A DNA stretch of 64,000 nucleotides, taken from the NCBI RefSeq assembly GCF_049116555.1, contig NZ_JAGDYT010000006.1, positions 496,001 to 560,000 of the forward strand, written 5' to 3'. Under the pieces are notes generated by a model, which made no database searches, was not told the DNA's origin, and saw nothing but the letters and a program-made list of their open reading frames with translations. The DNA comes from Maricaulis maris_C (lineage in GTDB: Bacteria; Pseudomonadota; Alphaproteobacteria; Caulobacterales; Maricaulaceae). A program made the translations under genes and the position numbers. Of this stretch, positions 31,594-41,499 are shown piece after piece (position 1 is the first letter of the stretch; every line of letters begins with the position of its first letter).

Positions 31594-33384
31594 CTAGAAG
31601 GCCTCCGCTTCCAGCGCCATCATGGAGTCGGCGCCGGCCTCGACCTTGGCCAGGTGCATGGCCGCTTCCGGGACCCAACGGTCGAGGAAATACTGGCCGG
31701 TCTTCAGCTTGGCGGCATAAATCGGGTCCGTCTCGCCGGCAGCGATCTTGGCCGAGGCAACCTTGGCCATTTTCGCCCACATGTAAGTCAGGCAGGTCAG
31801 GCCGAAGAGGCTGAGATAGTCGTGGCTGCCGGCCCCGGCATGGTCGAAATTATTGAGCGCGTTATTCATCAGCCAGTCGGTGGCCTGTTTGAGCTTGCCC
31901 TTGGTCTCGCCAACCGCATTGACGAAGGGCTGTGTCTCGTCATTGCCGCCTTCGGCCACGAAAGCGTCGAGCTCGGCAAAGAAGCTGGTGATCGGGCGCA
32001 TGCCATTCATTGCCAGCTTGCGGCCGACCAGGTCGAGCGCCTGGATCCCGTTCGTGCCTTCATAGATCAGGGTGATGCGGGCATCGCGCAGCAGCTGGGA
32101 CGCGCCCCACTCCTCGGTGAAGCCCGACCCGCCATGAATCTGCAGGCCGGAAGAGACCATGTCATAGCCCTTGCCGGTTAGATAACCCTTCACGATCGGG
32201 GTCAGCAGCGCCATGTAGTCGCCCGCCTTCTCGCGCATGGTCGGGTCGGACGCCTTCTCCTCGAGATCACCCTGCAGGGCGGTCCACAGGGCAAAACAAC
32301 GCGCGGCTTCGACGAAGGACTTCTGGTCCATCAGCATGCGCCGCACATCCGGATGCACGATGATCGGATCGGCCGGGCCGTCCTGGTTCTTCGGTCCGGT
32401 CAGGGAACGGCCCTGCAGGCGGTCCTTCGCGAATCCGAGCGATTGCTGATAGGCGGCCTCGGCGAGGGCATAGCCCTGCAGGCCGACACCCAGGCGGGCC
32501 TCATTCATCATGATGAACATGATTTTGAGACCCTTGTTTTCCTCGCCGACGAGCCAGCCTGTGGCCTCGTCATAGTCCATGACGCAAGTGGCGTTGCCGT
32601 GGATACCCATCTTGTGTTCCAGGCCGCCACACTTGGCCGTGTTGCGTGTCCCGGGATTGCCATCCGCATCGGGAATGAATTTCGGCACCACGAAGAGAGA
32701 GATACCCTTCACGCCTTCCGGCGCGCCTTCAATGCGCGCGAGGACCAGGTGGATGATATTCTCCGCCATGTCGTGTTCGCCAGACGAGATCCAGATTTTC
32801 TGGCCGGTGATCTTGTAGGAACCGTCAGCCTGCGGCACAGCCTTGGTGCGCAAAAGGCCGAGATCCGTGCCGCAATGCGGCTCGGTCAAATTCATCGTCC
32901 CGCCCCACTGGCAGGAGATCATCTTGGGCAGGTAGAGCGCTTTTTGCGCGTCCGACCCGCCTGTCGCCAGAGCGGCGGCGGCCCCCAGGGTCAGGCCCGG
33001 ATACATGCCGAACGCCATATTGGCCGAGGACACCATCTCGTTGAAGGCGAGATTGAGCACGTGCGGCAGACCCTGGCCGCCATATTCCGGATCCGAGGAA
33101 AGGGCCGTCCAGCCGCCTTCCGACATCTGCTTGAAGGCATCCTTCCAGCCGGTCGGCGTTTTCACATTGCCGTCCGCGTCACGCGTGCACCCTTCCTCAT
33201 CACCGATCTTGGAGATCGGGGCGAGCACGCCCTCACAAAATTTCGCGCCCTCTTCGAGGATCGCGTCAACCGTGTCGGCATCGGCGTCAGCGAAGCCGGG
33301 CAGATCGCCATACTGGGTGATATTGAGCACGTCATGCAGGACAAAACGCTGGTCACGAACCGGGGCGCGATACGGGGTGGTCAT
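31594..33384 (-). CDS. Long acyl-CoA dehydrogenase (DmdC/FadE-like, 596 aa)
   Basis: A 596-residue acyl-CoA dehydrogenase of the long type with an extra C-terminal domain, similar in layout to 3-methylmercaptopropionyl-CoA dehydrogenase (DmdC) and related FadE-like proteins. It shows MTTPYRAPVRDQRFVLHDVL, MNLTEPHCGTDLGLLRTKA, the flavin-contacting KIWISSGEHDMAENI, and IYEGTNGIQALDLVGRKL with the probable base Glu. The C-terminal ~130 residues (LMNNALNNFDHAGAGSHDYL) form the additional helical domain. The true acyl-CoA chain is unknown. The MerR gene 69 bases upstream is a likely regulator. Confidence 0.88.
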   Translation of the reverse strand: MTTPYRAPVRDQRFVLHDVLNITQYGDLPGFADADADTVDAILEEGAKFCEGVLAPISKIGDEEGCTRDADGNVKTPTGWKDAFKQMSEGGWTALSSDPEYGGQGLPHVLNLAFNEMVSSANMAFGMYPGLTLGAAAALATGGSDAQKALYLPKMISCQWGGTMNLTEPHCGTDLGLLRTKAVPQADGSYKITGQKIWISSGEHDMAENIIHLVLARIEGAPEGVKGISLFVVPKFIPDADGNPGTRNTAKCGGLEHKMGIHGNATCVMDYDEATGWLVGEENKGLKIMFIMMNEARLGVGLQGYALAEAAYQQSLGFAKDRLQGRSLTGPKNQDGPADPIIVHPDVRRMLMDQKSFVEAARCFALWTALQGDLEEKASDPTMREKAGDYMALLTPIVKGYLTGKGYDMVSSGLQIHGGSGFTEEWGASQLLRDARITLIYEGTNGIQALDLVGRKLAMNGMRPITSFFAELDAFVAEGGNDETQPFVNAVGETKGKLKQATDWLMNNALNNFDHAGAGSHDYLSLFGLTCLTYMWAKMAKVASAKIAAGETDPIYAAKLKTGQYFLDRWVPEAAMHLAKVEAGADSMMALEAEAF

Positions 33385-33453
33385 GATGGGTCTCCGGGGA
33401 GCGGGGTGTGGATTGTGGGGTTGTGAATTTGTGGTCGGTGCGGCCGCCGGGGA

Positions 33454-33954
33454 TCACCCCGGGGACAGGCCGCTCCAGTCTTCCAGACGGGCACTGGCCA
33501 GGGCCTCGAAAGCCCGGGCCCTCCGACGGACGTCGTCCGGCGGCGTCCGGTCTTCCAGACGCTCGCGCATCCAGTCGAGGCCGGCGGTAAGCTCAGCCAG
33601 GGCGCGCTCGACGTCCTCGCGCTGCTGCTGCAGCACAGTGATCCGGTGTTCGAAGCGCTTTATCGCCGGCTCGAGGCGCTCGCGGCCACCTCGGTCGATC
33701 GCCTGCAGGTCGAGGATTTCCTTGATTTCATCGAGCGCGAAACCGACCCGCTTGCCCCGCAGGATCAACTCGATGCGGGCGCGGTCTTCAGCGGAATAGA
33801 CCCGGGCTGCGCCACGGCGCAACGGATGGATCATCCCCTTCTGCTCGTAAAAGCGAAGCGTGCGCGGGGTGATGTCGAACTCCATGGCGAGTTCGCGAAT
33901 GGTGAATTCGGTATCGGGGGCGACAGGCTTGATCATGGGTTGAATGGTGTTCAC
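33454..33954 (-). CDS. MerR family transcriptional regulator
   Basis: A 166-residue MerR protein. It has the N-terminal winged HTH (FTIRELAMEFDITPRTLRFY, EQKGMIHPLRRGAARVYSAE, ILRGKRVGFALDEIKEILDL) and a C-terminal coiled coil. No metal-binding Cys pattern is present, so it is nearer to LiuR-type regulators of branched-chain/acyl-CoA catabolism than to metal sensors. It lies directly upstream of two acyl-CoA dehydrogenases, in line with that role. It is divergent from the 34069 gene (114-base gap). Confidence 0.87.
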   Translation of the reverse strand: MNTIQPMIKPVAPDTEFTIRELAMEFDITPRTLRFYEQKGMIHPLRRGAARVYSAEDRARIELILRGKRVGFALDEIKEILDLQAIDRGGRERLEPAIKRFEHRITVLQQQREDVERALAELTAGLDWMRERLEDRTPPDDVRRRARAFEALASARLEDWSGLSPG

Positions 33955-34068
33955 AAAGTTACGCGAACGTCAACGTCAGATATATGACAAGACGGAATTT
34001 GCCGTGAGAAGCCCCGGCACCGGTTTTGCCCCTTTCATTGTCACCGCGGGCGCGGCAAAGTCCGGCTC

Positions 34069-35703
34069 ATGTTGCGATCCCTTGTTCTGCCCGCCCTTGT
34101 TCTGGCCCTGCCCGGCCTGCCCGCCCATGCGATGACGCAGGCCGGACAGCCGGATCCCGGCTTCTCCATTCTCGCGCAACCGGAGCCGACACCCGACCGG
34201 GCGCCTGACCAGACCACCCCAGACCTGTCGGAAGAAACCTATACGGTGATCGGTCCGCATCTGGACCGAGATTCCTATCTCGCCCTGCGCGGCAATCGTG
34301 ACGATGTGGTCCTGCGGACGCGCTGGCAAATCACGCGCACGGCGCTGGAAGGCACGGCTCTTGGCGAGGAACAGCGGGAAATTGTCATTGGCGATGGTTA
34401 TGTCACCGAGACCGGTGAGGCCGAACGCGTCATCCAGGACTTTGTCACCAGCCGCACCCTGACCCGCGTTCCGGCCCTCGACGGACCGGTGATGCGCAAC
34501 GAGCCCTTCGTCTCCCATGTGCACCGGCAAATGAATACCTTCGCCTACTACACGGAGGGCGGCACCCTGGCAGAAGTCACCGGTCCGGGCGGCACATCCT
34601 TTGATCGCTTCTGGATCGAGGCCGCGATGGGTGTACGTCTGGGCGAGGCCGAACTGGTCTCGACGATCACCGAGGACGCAATCACCGAGGTCCGCCGCAG
34701 CGCCGAGGGCTCGCCGGTCCTGAGCCATCGCGATGACGGGTTGGGCGCGGGCCGAGCCGCCGCCCTGTTTCGGGGCTGGCTCCAGCATGGCGTGCCGATC
34801 CATCCCGACGCCCTGGCGACGCTCAATGCCGAGACCGGGATTCCGGAGGAATTCAGCTTCCTGGTCTTCTCTCCGTCCAGCCCGGACGGGCGTCGCGAAA
34901 CCTGGACCCGCCTGAGCGAGCATGACGGCGAAGCCGCCTTTCCCTGGCCCGAAGGGCTGATGCCCGCACGCGCTGACAGCTATCAGATCGAAGACCCGGC
35001 CGTGCGCCGCCTGTTGCAGGCCGGACTTGATGCCGCCGCCCAACCATCGGCCGCCCCGGATGAAGCCGGCTTCCTCGCTGCCGCCGAGGCCGCCCAGCGC
35101 CGTGCTGATCCGGCGGGCGCCTATCTCGCTCTCTATCAAATCTCCCACCACCAGGGCCCGTGCCGCGCCGATTCCACCTCCCGCGTTTGCAGCCGGATGA
35201 GCCAGGTGACAGCGTCGGGCATTGGCAATGCCGGTTTCGAATCCCTGATGAGCGGTATCAGTCGCATGCAAAGCGACCGCGCAGCGGCGCTCAATGTCTT
35301 GAAAGATCACTTGCATCGCGACGGTCTTGAAGGCGCCGCCGCCAATCTGCTGGCAGCCCAGGCCCTGGCCGCCCTGCGCAGCACCCAGCCGGATGCCTTT
35401 CCGGAGCTCAATCTGCAAACCCTGTTTGCCAGTGCGGCGATCGCGGATCCCTACGCGCCGCTGGCCTTCTGGCATGCGGGCCGCTTCGCCGCCAGCCAGA
35501 GCGATGTCGAGACAGCCTGGCTGCTCTTCGATATCGCCCGGTCCCTGCCAGCCTCCCGCAGCCTGCCGCCATCGCGCGAAGCTGTCGCCATGAGTGATCA
35601 GTTACAAGCGCTTGCACCGGGCTTTTTCGTGAATGTACCGGAGACCGCGCAGGACGCCGGGGACGACGAATCCGATACGGATGGGGCCGACCTGCCGGAG
35701 TGA
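34069..35703 (+). CDS. Exported protein of unknown function, 544 aa
   Basis: A signal peptide is clear (MLRSLVLPALVLALPGLPAHA). The mature part is a soluble protein with a mixed N-terminal domain and a helical C-terminal half (ADPAGAYLALYQISHHQGPC, SDVETAWLLFDIARSLPASR) that may contain degenerate TPR/Sel1-like helices. It ends in an acidic tail. No enzyme motif stands out. It immediately precedes podJ on the same strand, but the podJ promoter region separates them. Confidence 0.6.
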   Translation: MLRSLVLPALVLALPGLPAHAMTQAGQPDPGFSILAQPEPTPDRAPDQTTPDLSEETYTVIGPHLDRDSYLALRGNRDDVVLRTRWQITRTALEGTALGEEQREIVIGDGYVTETGEAERVIQDFVTSRTLTRVPALDGPVMRNEPFVSHVHRQMNTFAYYTEGGTLAEVTGPGGTSFDRFWIEAAMGVRLGEAELVSTITEDAITEVRRSAEGSPVLSHRDDGLGAGRAAALFRGWLQHGVPIHPDALATLNAETGIPEEFSFLVFSPSSPDGRRETWTRLSEHDGEAAFPWPEGLMPARADSYQIEDPAVRRLLQAGLDAAAQPSAAPDEAGFLAAAEAAQRRADPAGAYLALYQISHHQGPCRADSTSRVCSRMSQVTASGIGNAGFESLMSGISRMQSDRAAALNVLKDHLHRDGLEGAAANLLAAQALAALRSTQPDAFPELNLQTLFASAAIADPYAPLAFWHAGRFAASQSDVETAWLLFDIARSLPASRSLPPSREAVAMSDQLQALAPGFFVNVPETAQDAGDDESDTDGADLPE

Positions 35704-35748
35704 CGTCCCCCGGCTCTGGGCATGTTCGGGTTGGCCCGGCCGAAAACT

Positions 35749-35862
35749 GAGTCGAACCACCGACTTATCCACACATTTTACCCACCATTAACCGAGTCAG
35801 AGCCTTGTTCAGACTCAGGATTTCGCGGCTTTGCGCGTCAATCTGAGAATTGGTGTGGAAAC
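35749..35862 (+). promoter_or_regulatory. podJ promoter region: DnaA box and GANTC sites
   Basis: A perfect DnaA box TTATCCACA lies at 35765-35773. GANTC (CcrM methylation) sites lie at 35749, 35794 and 35812, and a weaker DnaA-like TGTGGAAAC at 35854. In Caulobacter, podJ is controlled by DnaA and the GcrA/CcrM methylation pathway, so these sites plausibly do the same job here. No clear CtrA TTAA-N7-TTAA pair was found. The rest of the 244-base gap holds no gene. Confidence 0.65.
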
Positions 35863-35947
35863 ACTACATATTGGGTCTCCACCCTCGGTTTACACTATAT
35901 TAACTGCGGAATAGCCTTCCGCAGGTTTGGCTGGGAGTGCGAATCAC

Positions 35948-38900
35948 ATGTCGTCTTTGGGTGGTCCATGGAGCGTTAAGGGGATTGATCCCCGCGCCCG
36001 GGCGAGAGCCAAGACGGCTGCGCGCAAGGAGGGCATGACCCTCGGCGAATGGCTCAATCGCGTCATCCTCGAGGACAATGACACCGCCTCCGCTCACTGG
36101 GACGACGCCCTGGAGGCCTTTCCGGGTTTTGGTGGCCAGCAATCCCTCACCGAGGACGAAGACAAGCTGCTGCGCGCGATGGTCAACCGCCTGTCCGACC
36201 GGATCGACAATTCCGAGCAGATGTCCGCCCGCACGCTGGGCGGCATCGACAAGGCGCTGACCCAGCTGGCCGAGAAGATCACCAAGACCGGCGAGCGCAC
36301 CAGTGGCGAGCTGAATGCGGCACGCGACAGTCTGAGCCGCGTTCAGAAAAGCCAGGATGAGCTTGGCGATCGCGTGCGTTCCCTGGAGTCCGGTACGGGT
36401 AACGGCGCATCACCGGATACGGTGAAGGCGGTCGAGACCACCATCATGAAGCTGGCCCGCCGCCTCTATGAACACGAGAATGACACCGCGGCTCGCGTGC
36501 ACGCAGTCGATGCCGACACCAAGCATCTCGCCGAGACCCTGGAAGACCGCCTCGCCCGCCTGGAAAACCGGGCCACAGACTTTGCCGACCTGACCAAGAA
36601 GCGCGAAGACCGGGCCGCCGAGACCCTGAACGGCCTGCACACCTCGACCGAGATGCTCAAGGCGCGGATCGAAGGCTCCGAGCGGGTCACCAATGACGCC
36701 GCCCGCCTTCTGGAGACGTCCTTCTCGCGCCTGGACGACCGTCTGCGCCAACTGGAAACCCGCAATTCATCCGACACGGTCGATCTGGAACGGCGTTTCG
36801 AACGCCTCACCGATGATGTCGCGCGGAGTATTGCCGAGACCCGTGGCCAGGTCAGCCAGGCCCTCAACAAGGCGACCTCGGAGCCGCGCGTGGACCGGCT
36901 CGAGGACACACTGGCCAAGGCGCTGGACCGGATTGACCGGGCCGAACGTCGCCAGGGCGACAACATGTCCCGGCTTGGCGACGAGATTACGAAACTCGCC
37001 GTCGCGATTGATCACCGCCTGACTGAAAGCGAACGCCGCTCAGCAAATGCAATGCGCGAAAGCCAGTCGGAACAGAAACTTGATCGTCGCCTGGATGAGG
37101 TCCGCCAAGAACAAAAGGACTCCATGAAGCGCATGGGCGAGGAGGTCACTCGCCTTGGCCGCGCCCTCGGCGATCGCATTGTGAAGTCCGAGGAGCGCTC
37201 CGCCGCCCTGGTGGAAACCGCAACCGATCGCATGGGCCAGGTGATGGACCGGCTGGAGCAATCCGGCCGTGACGACAATCTGGAAGATCGTCTGCGCCAG
37301 TCCGAGGAACGCACGGCCCAGCGCATCGAGGACGCCATGTCAGGCGTGAAGGATCGCATGAGCGCGGTGCGTGCCGAGACCGAGCAGGCCCTGTCGCCGG
37401 TCCAGCGTGCCATGTCAGCCCTCGCCGACCGGCTGGAAGCGATTGAGACGCGCGGCAAGCCTGCCGAGTCCGAGCCATCGGACACCGCCGCCGAAAGGCA
37501 GATCACCGCTGATAGTGACGAGATCGAGATCGATTTTGACACCCCGCTCGCGCCGCCGCCGCAGGCTGAAACACCTGCGGGCGGCTTCGATATCGATGGC
37601 GATGACCCATTCCTGGCCGAGGCCGCTCAGGCAAGCCCGGCGCCTCCGGCTGCGCCGCTTGCAACCAAGCCCGCGGCACCCGCGGCCGCCCCGGTTCTGC
37701 GCGAAACCGCCGCAGCCGCCGCCCCGACGCCCGCACCCGCGCAGCCCACACCCGGGCCTGCCCCTCAGGCACGCGGGCCCGTCCAGCCGCCGGCCCGACC
37801 GGCCCAGCCGCAGCGCATGGGCGCCACCGCCGATGCCGATTTCCTCGCCGCTGCCCGTGAACGCACGCGCGCCGGCGTGCCGGGCCAATCACCTGAAGGC
37901 GGCGAGCGCCGGGCGCCGCAGTCCAAATTTGGCCGTACCCTGCTCTACACCCTGCCTGTTGTCGCACTGGTCATGCTGTCCGGCGCTGGTGCCCTCCTGA
38001 TCTGGGAAGCCTGGCAGGGAGATGGGGAACGCGTGGCTGCAGAGGCCGAGGCCGAACGCAGCTTCATTGCCCAGGTCGAAGCCGACCTCTCCGGCTCCGA
38101 ACAAACACCCGGCACCTCGGCTGACCCAACCCAGCTTGCCGCGGCCGAAACCACGCCCGGCCCCGCACGCGAAACGCCCGTTCAGCAGAACGCGGACCCG
38201 GTTTCTGACGACGCCCGCCCGTCCGCGGCAGCGAGTGATCCGGCTCGCCCGCCCGCCAACCAGGTCGCAGACGCAACCGGAACCAGCCTGCCCGCGACTG
38301 CGGCAGTTGAGCCGACTCCGGTCCCCGTCCGCACCCCGGTAGAGACCCCGGCTGAAACCCCGGCTAACGGTCCCGGCCGCGTGACGCTGGAAAGCGCGGC
38401 CGCCGATGGAAATCCCGTCGCCCGCTACCAGCTGGGCATCCGTGCGTTGGACAATGGAGACGCGCAAACCGCGGCCATCCTGCTGCGCCGCGCCGCCGAA
38501 CAGGGCATTCCGGCCGCTCAATACCGCTATGGCAAGCTTCTGGAGACCGGCGAGGGCGTCGAGATCAATCTCGAAGACGCCCGCCGCTGGACAGAACGCG
38601 CCGCGAATGCGGGTCACCGCCGAGCCATGCACAATCTCGGTGTGATGTACTACTATGGTACCGGTGCCGGGCAGAACATGGATACTGCGGCACGCTGGTT
38701 CCAGGAGGCGGCCTTGCTCGGTCTGCGCGATTCCCAGTTCAATCTGGCGCTGCTCTACGAGACCGGCGACGGTGTTCCGCTGAGCCTGCCGGACGCCTAT
38801 GCCTGGTTCACGATTGCCGCCAGCGACAGCGACCCGACAGCTTCCGAACGCGCGTCCACACTGGCCGAGATGATCGAGCCGGAGGCCCTTCAGGCCGCGC

Positions 38901-39184
38901 GCGCAACCGCCGCCGGATTCACGCCGCGACCGCTCGATGGTGAGGCCAACGGCATTTATCCCGACCTGCCCTGGGAGCGCGTGGCCACCACGGACATGGT
39001 GATGGTTCGCCGGGCCCAGGGCTTCCTTTCAGTTCTCGGCTACGGCCCCGGCCCGCTGGACGGCCAAATCGGCGATCGCACGCGCGATGCCATCATGTCA
39101 TTCGAGGCCGATCAGGGCCTGCCCCGCACCGGACGTGTCGACCCCGTTCTCGTTGAACGGCTCGAGCGCGCCGCGGCGGGTTGA
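35948..39184 (+). CDS. podJ: PodJ-like polar organizing protein
   Basis: A 1078-residue single-pass membrane protein built like Caulobacter PodJ, which localises PleC, pili and holdfast factors to the new pole. Order: N-terminal PWSVKGIDPRARARAK and EGMTLGEWLNRVI; a long Arg/Glu-rich coiled coil (about 60-510); an Ala/Pro-rich linker (about 530-655); one membrane helix (TLLYTLPVVALVMLSGAGAL, about 663-682). Then come a periplasmic Pro/Thr-rich stretch, Sel1-like repeats (about 812-965) and a C-terminal peptidoglycan-binding domain with GPGPLDGQIGDRTRDAIMSF. I use the ATG at 35948 (GGGAG upstream) over a TTG seven codons earlier. Confidence 0.9.
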   Translation: MSSLGGPWSVKGIDPRARARAKTAARKEGMTLGEWLNRVILEDNDTASAHWDDALEAFPGFGGQQSLTEDEDKLLRAMVNRLSDRIDNSEQMSARTLGGIDKALTQLAEKITKTGERTSGELNAARDSLSRVQKSQDELGDRVRSLESGTGNGASPDTVKAVETTIMKLARRLYEHENDTAARVHAVDADTKHLAETLEDRLARLENRATDFADLTKKREDRAAETLNGLHTSTEMLKARIEGSERVTNDAARLLETSFSRLDDRLRQLETRNSSDTVDLERRFERLTDDVARSIAETRGQVSQALNKATSEPRVDRLEDTLAKALDRIDRAERRQGDNMSRLGDEITKLAVAIDHRLTESERRSANAMRESQSEQKLDRRLDEVRQEQKDSMKRMGEEVTRLGRALGDRIVKSEERSAALVETATDRMGQVMDRLEQSGRDDNLEDRLRQSEERTAQRIEDAMSGVKDRMSAVRAETEQALSPVQRAMSALADRLEAIETRGKPAESEPSDTAAERQITADSDEIEIDFDTPLAPPPQAETPAGGFDIDGDDPFLAEAAQASPAPPAAPLATKPAAPAAAPVLRETAAAAAPTPAPAQPTPGPAPQARGPVQPPARPAQPQRMGATADADFLAAARERTRAGVPGQSPEGGERRAPQSKFGRTLLYTLPVVALVMLSGAGALLIWEAWQGDGERVAAEAEAERSFIAQVEADLSGSEQTPGTSADPTQLAAAETTPGPARETPVQQNADPVSDDARPSAAASDPARPPANQVADATGTSLPATAAVEPTPVPVRTPVETPAETPANGPGRVTLESAAADGNPVARYQLGIRALDNGDAQTAAILLRRAAEQGIPAAQYRYGKLLETGEGVEINLEDARRWTERAANAGHRRAMHNLGVMYYYGTGAGQNMDTAARWFQEAALLGLRDSQFNLALLYETGDGVPLSLPDAYAWFTIAASDSDPTASERASTLAEMIEPEALQAARATAAGFTPRPLDGEANGIYPDLPWERVATTDMVMVRRAQGFLSVLGYGPGPLDGQIGDRTRDAIMSFEADQGLPRTGRVDPVLVERLERAAAG

Positions 39185-39190
39185 TCCGCG

Positions 39191-40126
39191 GTGCAGATCT
39201 ACCTCCCGATCGCAGAAATCTCAGTCAACATCTTCCTATTGCTCGGACTGGGTCTGGGCGTCGGTTTTCTGTCGGGCATGTTCGGGGTCGGTGGCGGCTT
39301 CCTGATGACCCCGCTCCTGATCTTCATCGGTGTACCGCCAGCCGTCGCCGTGTCGACCGGCGCCAATCAGATCGTGGCCTCTTCGGCTTCGGGCGTCTTC
39401 CCGCACTGGAAACGTAAAACCCTAGATCTCAAGATGGGGGTCCTGTTGCTGATCGGCGGCTCCGCCGGCTCGATCGCCGGCGTACAATTATTCGCCCTGC
39501 TTCGGGGCATGGGCCAGATCGATCTGATCATCTCTCTGAGTTATGTGGGCTTTCTCGGTGTTGTCGGAGGTTTGATGATGGTCGAGAGCGTGCGCTCCAT
39601 CATCCGCGCTGCCAATCCTGACAAGTCCGCCGGCAAGCGTCCGCTGCGCAAGCGCGGCTGGATCGACCGCATGCCCTACAAGATGCGCTTCCCGGCATCG
39701 GGGCTCTACATCTCGGTCATCCCGCCGGTCGCCATCGGATTCTTTGTCGGCACATTGGTCGCCATCATGGGGGTGGCGGGCGGCTTCATCATGGTACCGG
39801 CCATGATCTACTTGCTGCGCATGCCGACCAATGTCGTGGTCGGAACCTCGCTCTTCCAGATCCTCTTCGTCACGGCCCTGACCACCTTCCTGCAAGCCGC
39901 CCAGAACCAGACCGTGGACATCCTGCTGGCCCTCCTCCTGACGGTAGGCGGGGTGATCGGCGCCCAGTTCGGCGCCCGCGCCGGCCGGAATGTGAAGGCC
40001 GAGGAATTGCGCGCCCTGCTGGCCGCCCTTGTCCTGGCCGTCTGCCTGAAAATGGGCTGGGACCTGGTGGTCACGCCGTCTGAGCTTTTCGTCATCCTGC
40101 CACGCGGCGCCGGGGAGGGATTCTGA
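39191..40126 (+). CDS. TauE/SafE family sulfite/sulfonate exporter
   Basis: A 311-residue inner-membrane protein with eight or more helices and the TauE/SafE signatures GVGFLSGMFGVGGGFLMTPL (helix 1) and VAIMGVAGGFIMVPAMIYLL (the second repeat). Members move sulfite, sulfoacetate or related anions. It starts with GTG six bases after the podJ stop. The next gene (TIGR02186) begins two bases after its stop; this pairing is recurrent in alphaproteobacteria, so they probably act as one system. Confidence 0.9.
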   Translation: MQIYLPIAEISVNIFLLLGLGLGVGFLSGMFGVGGGFLMTPLLIFIGVPPAVAVSTGANQIVASSASGVFPHWKRKTLDLKMGVLLLIGGSAGSIAGVQLFALLRGMGQIDLIISLSYVGFLGVVGGLMMVESVRSIIRAANPDKSAGKRPLRKRGWIDRMPYKMRFPASGLYISVIPPVAIGFFVGTLVAIMGVAGGFIMVPAMIYLLRMPTNVVVGTSLFQILFVTALTTFLQAAQNQTVDILLALLLTVGGVIGAQFGARAGRNVKAEELRALLAALVLAVCLKMGWDLVVTPSELFVILPRGAGEGF

Positions 40127-40127
40127 G

Positions 40128-40985
40128 ATGATCGCCGCCCTTCTCCTCGCGCTCGGTCTGCAGGGCCAGCCTCAGATCGCGACCGAGGCCCCTGGCATCG
40201 TCGCCGCCCTGACCCAGGAAACGGTCGAGATCCGAGAGGATTTCGATGGGGCCGAACTGGTCCTCTACGGGGCGACGCGCGGCCTCACAATCCAGGACGA
40301 GATCGTTGTCGTGCTGCGGGGTCCGGGGCGGGATTTGCGGGTGATGCAGAAGGCCCGCAGCTTCGGCATATGGGTCAATTCGGCGCCGCTCGAATTCGAT
40401 GATGTGCCGAGCTATTACGCCATCGCGACATCGCTGCCGCTGGAAACCATAGCAGGCCCGGAGGAACTCGAGCGCAGCGGCATCGGGCTGCAGGCCATGC
40501 TGGAGGCCAATGCCACAGCCATGGAGCCAAGCTGGCTTCTGGGCGCCTCAACGGCCGTCGACGGCGCAGCCCCTGATGCCCGACCGAGCGACCGGCCCGA
40601 TGGAGCGGGCCTGGACGAACCGCCCGCGATGATCCGCCAGGACCGGGTGAGCGAGTATCTTGATGCAATCGCCCGGGACGGACGCCGCGACAATGTTTTT
40701 GCCGAGGCTCAACGCGGTGTCGAAATCCTGGACGGAGGCTTGTTCCGGGCCACAATTGCCTTGCCACCGCTCACCCCGGTCGGCGATTACGTCGCCGAAG
40801 TCTATCTCTTCCGCGATGGTCGCCCGATCGCCAGCCGGTCCGCCAGCCTTCGCGTCGAAAAGGCCGGTATCGAGCGCTTCTTCTTCGAATTCGCTCACGA
40901 CCTGCCCATCCTGTACGGCCTGTTCTGCGTGCTGCTGGCGATGCTGGCCGGCTATATCGCCAATCTGGCCTTCAATCGCCGCTAG
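40128..40985 (+). CDS. TIGR02186 family membrane-anchored protein
   Basis: A 285-residue exported protein with an N-terminal signal segment and a C-terminal membrane helix (LPILYGLFCVLLAMLAGYIA). The core (ETVEIREDFDGAELVLYGAT, DEIVVVLRGPGRDLRVMQKA, FGIWVNSAPLEFDDVPSYYA) matches the TIGR02186 family, usually found next to TauE/SafE permeases. The role is unknown; it is probably an accessory subunit facing the periplasm. Confidence 0.82.
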   Translation: MIAALLLALGLQGQPQIATEAPGIVAALTQETVEIREDFDGAELVLYGATRGLTIQDEIVVVLRGPGRDLRVMQKARSFGIWVNSAPLEFDDVPSYYAIATSLPLETIAGPEELERSGIGLQAMLEANATAMEPSWLLGASTAVDGAAPDARPSDRPDGAGLDEPPAMIRQDRVSEYLDAIARDGRRDNVFAEAQRGVEILDGGLFRATIALPPLTPVGDYVAEVYLFRDGRPIASRSASLRVEKAGIERFFFEFAHDLPILYGLFCVLLAMLAGYIANLAFNRR

Positions 40986-41022
40986 GCCTTTTCGCCGGCG
41001 ACCGCGCGCCTAGATTGGGCGT

Positions 41023-41499
41023 ATGGACAGACACGCTTCCCTCCCCCCGATTCCCCTCTGGCTTGGCCTGACCGGCTGGATACCGTTCTGGCTTCCTGTG
41101 CTGTCGACGGCACATGCCCTTGTTACCGACCGGTCCGCCGCCGCTGAAGCTGCCATCTTCGTTATCTATGCCGCGATCATTCTCGGTTTTCTCGGCGGCG
41201 TTCGATGGGGGCGGGCACTGGCTCCGGACAAGCACCAGGCACTCGACAACCCGACCTTCGTCCTGTCGATCGTGCCGAGTCTGGCCGGCCTGGCGGCAGC
41301 GCTTTTGATCTGGGCGGGCCTGCCACTGATCGCCTTCGCGCTGATCCTGGTTGCCCTCATCACCCATTGGCGCTGGGACCTGGCTGCCAGTCGGCGCGGT
41401 GATCTGCCCGCCTGGTATGGCCAGCTGCGCGCCATCCTGACGGCTGGCGCGGTTGGAGCGACCCTTGCGATGCTTGCCCTCTATCCCCTGACCGGCTGA
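41023..41499 (+). CDS. DUF3429 family membrane protein
   Basis: A 158-residue protein with five hydrophobic helices (PLWLGLTGWIPFWLPVLS, AAIFVIYAAIILGFLGGVRWG, LSIVPSLAGLAAALLIWAG, LPLIAFALILVALITHW, LRAILTAGAVGATLAMLAL). The pattern FLGGVRWG and the conserved Trp/Arg positions fit DUF3429. Function is unknown. The 136 bases to the convergent pdeM gene contain a short inverted repeat near 41519-41540 but no convincing terminator. Confidence 0.8.
   Translation: MDRHASLPPIPLWLGLTGWIPFWLPVLSTAHALVTDRSAAAEAAIFVIYAAIILGFLGGVRWGRALAPDKHQALDNPTFVLSIVPSLAGLAAALLIWAGLPLIAFALILVALITHWRWDLAASRRGDLPAWYGQLRAILTAGAVGATLAMLALYPLTG

Noticed and set aside
33976..35475. 499-codon minus-strand frame opposite the 34069 gene
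   Set aside because: The plus-strand gene has a signal peptide, a sensible start and normal composition. The minus frame is Gly/Gln/Ala-rich with no recognisable domain.
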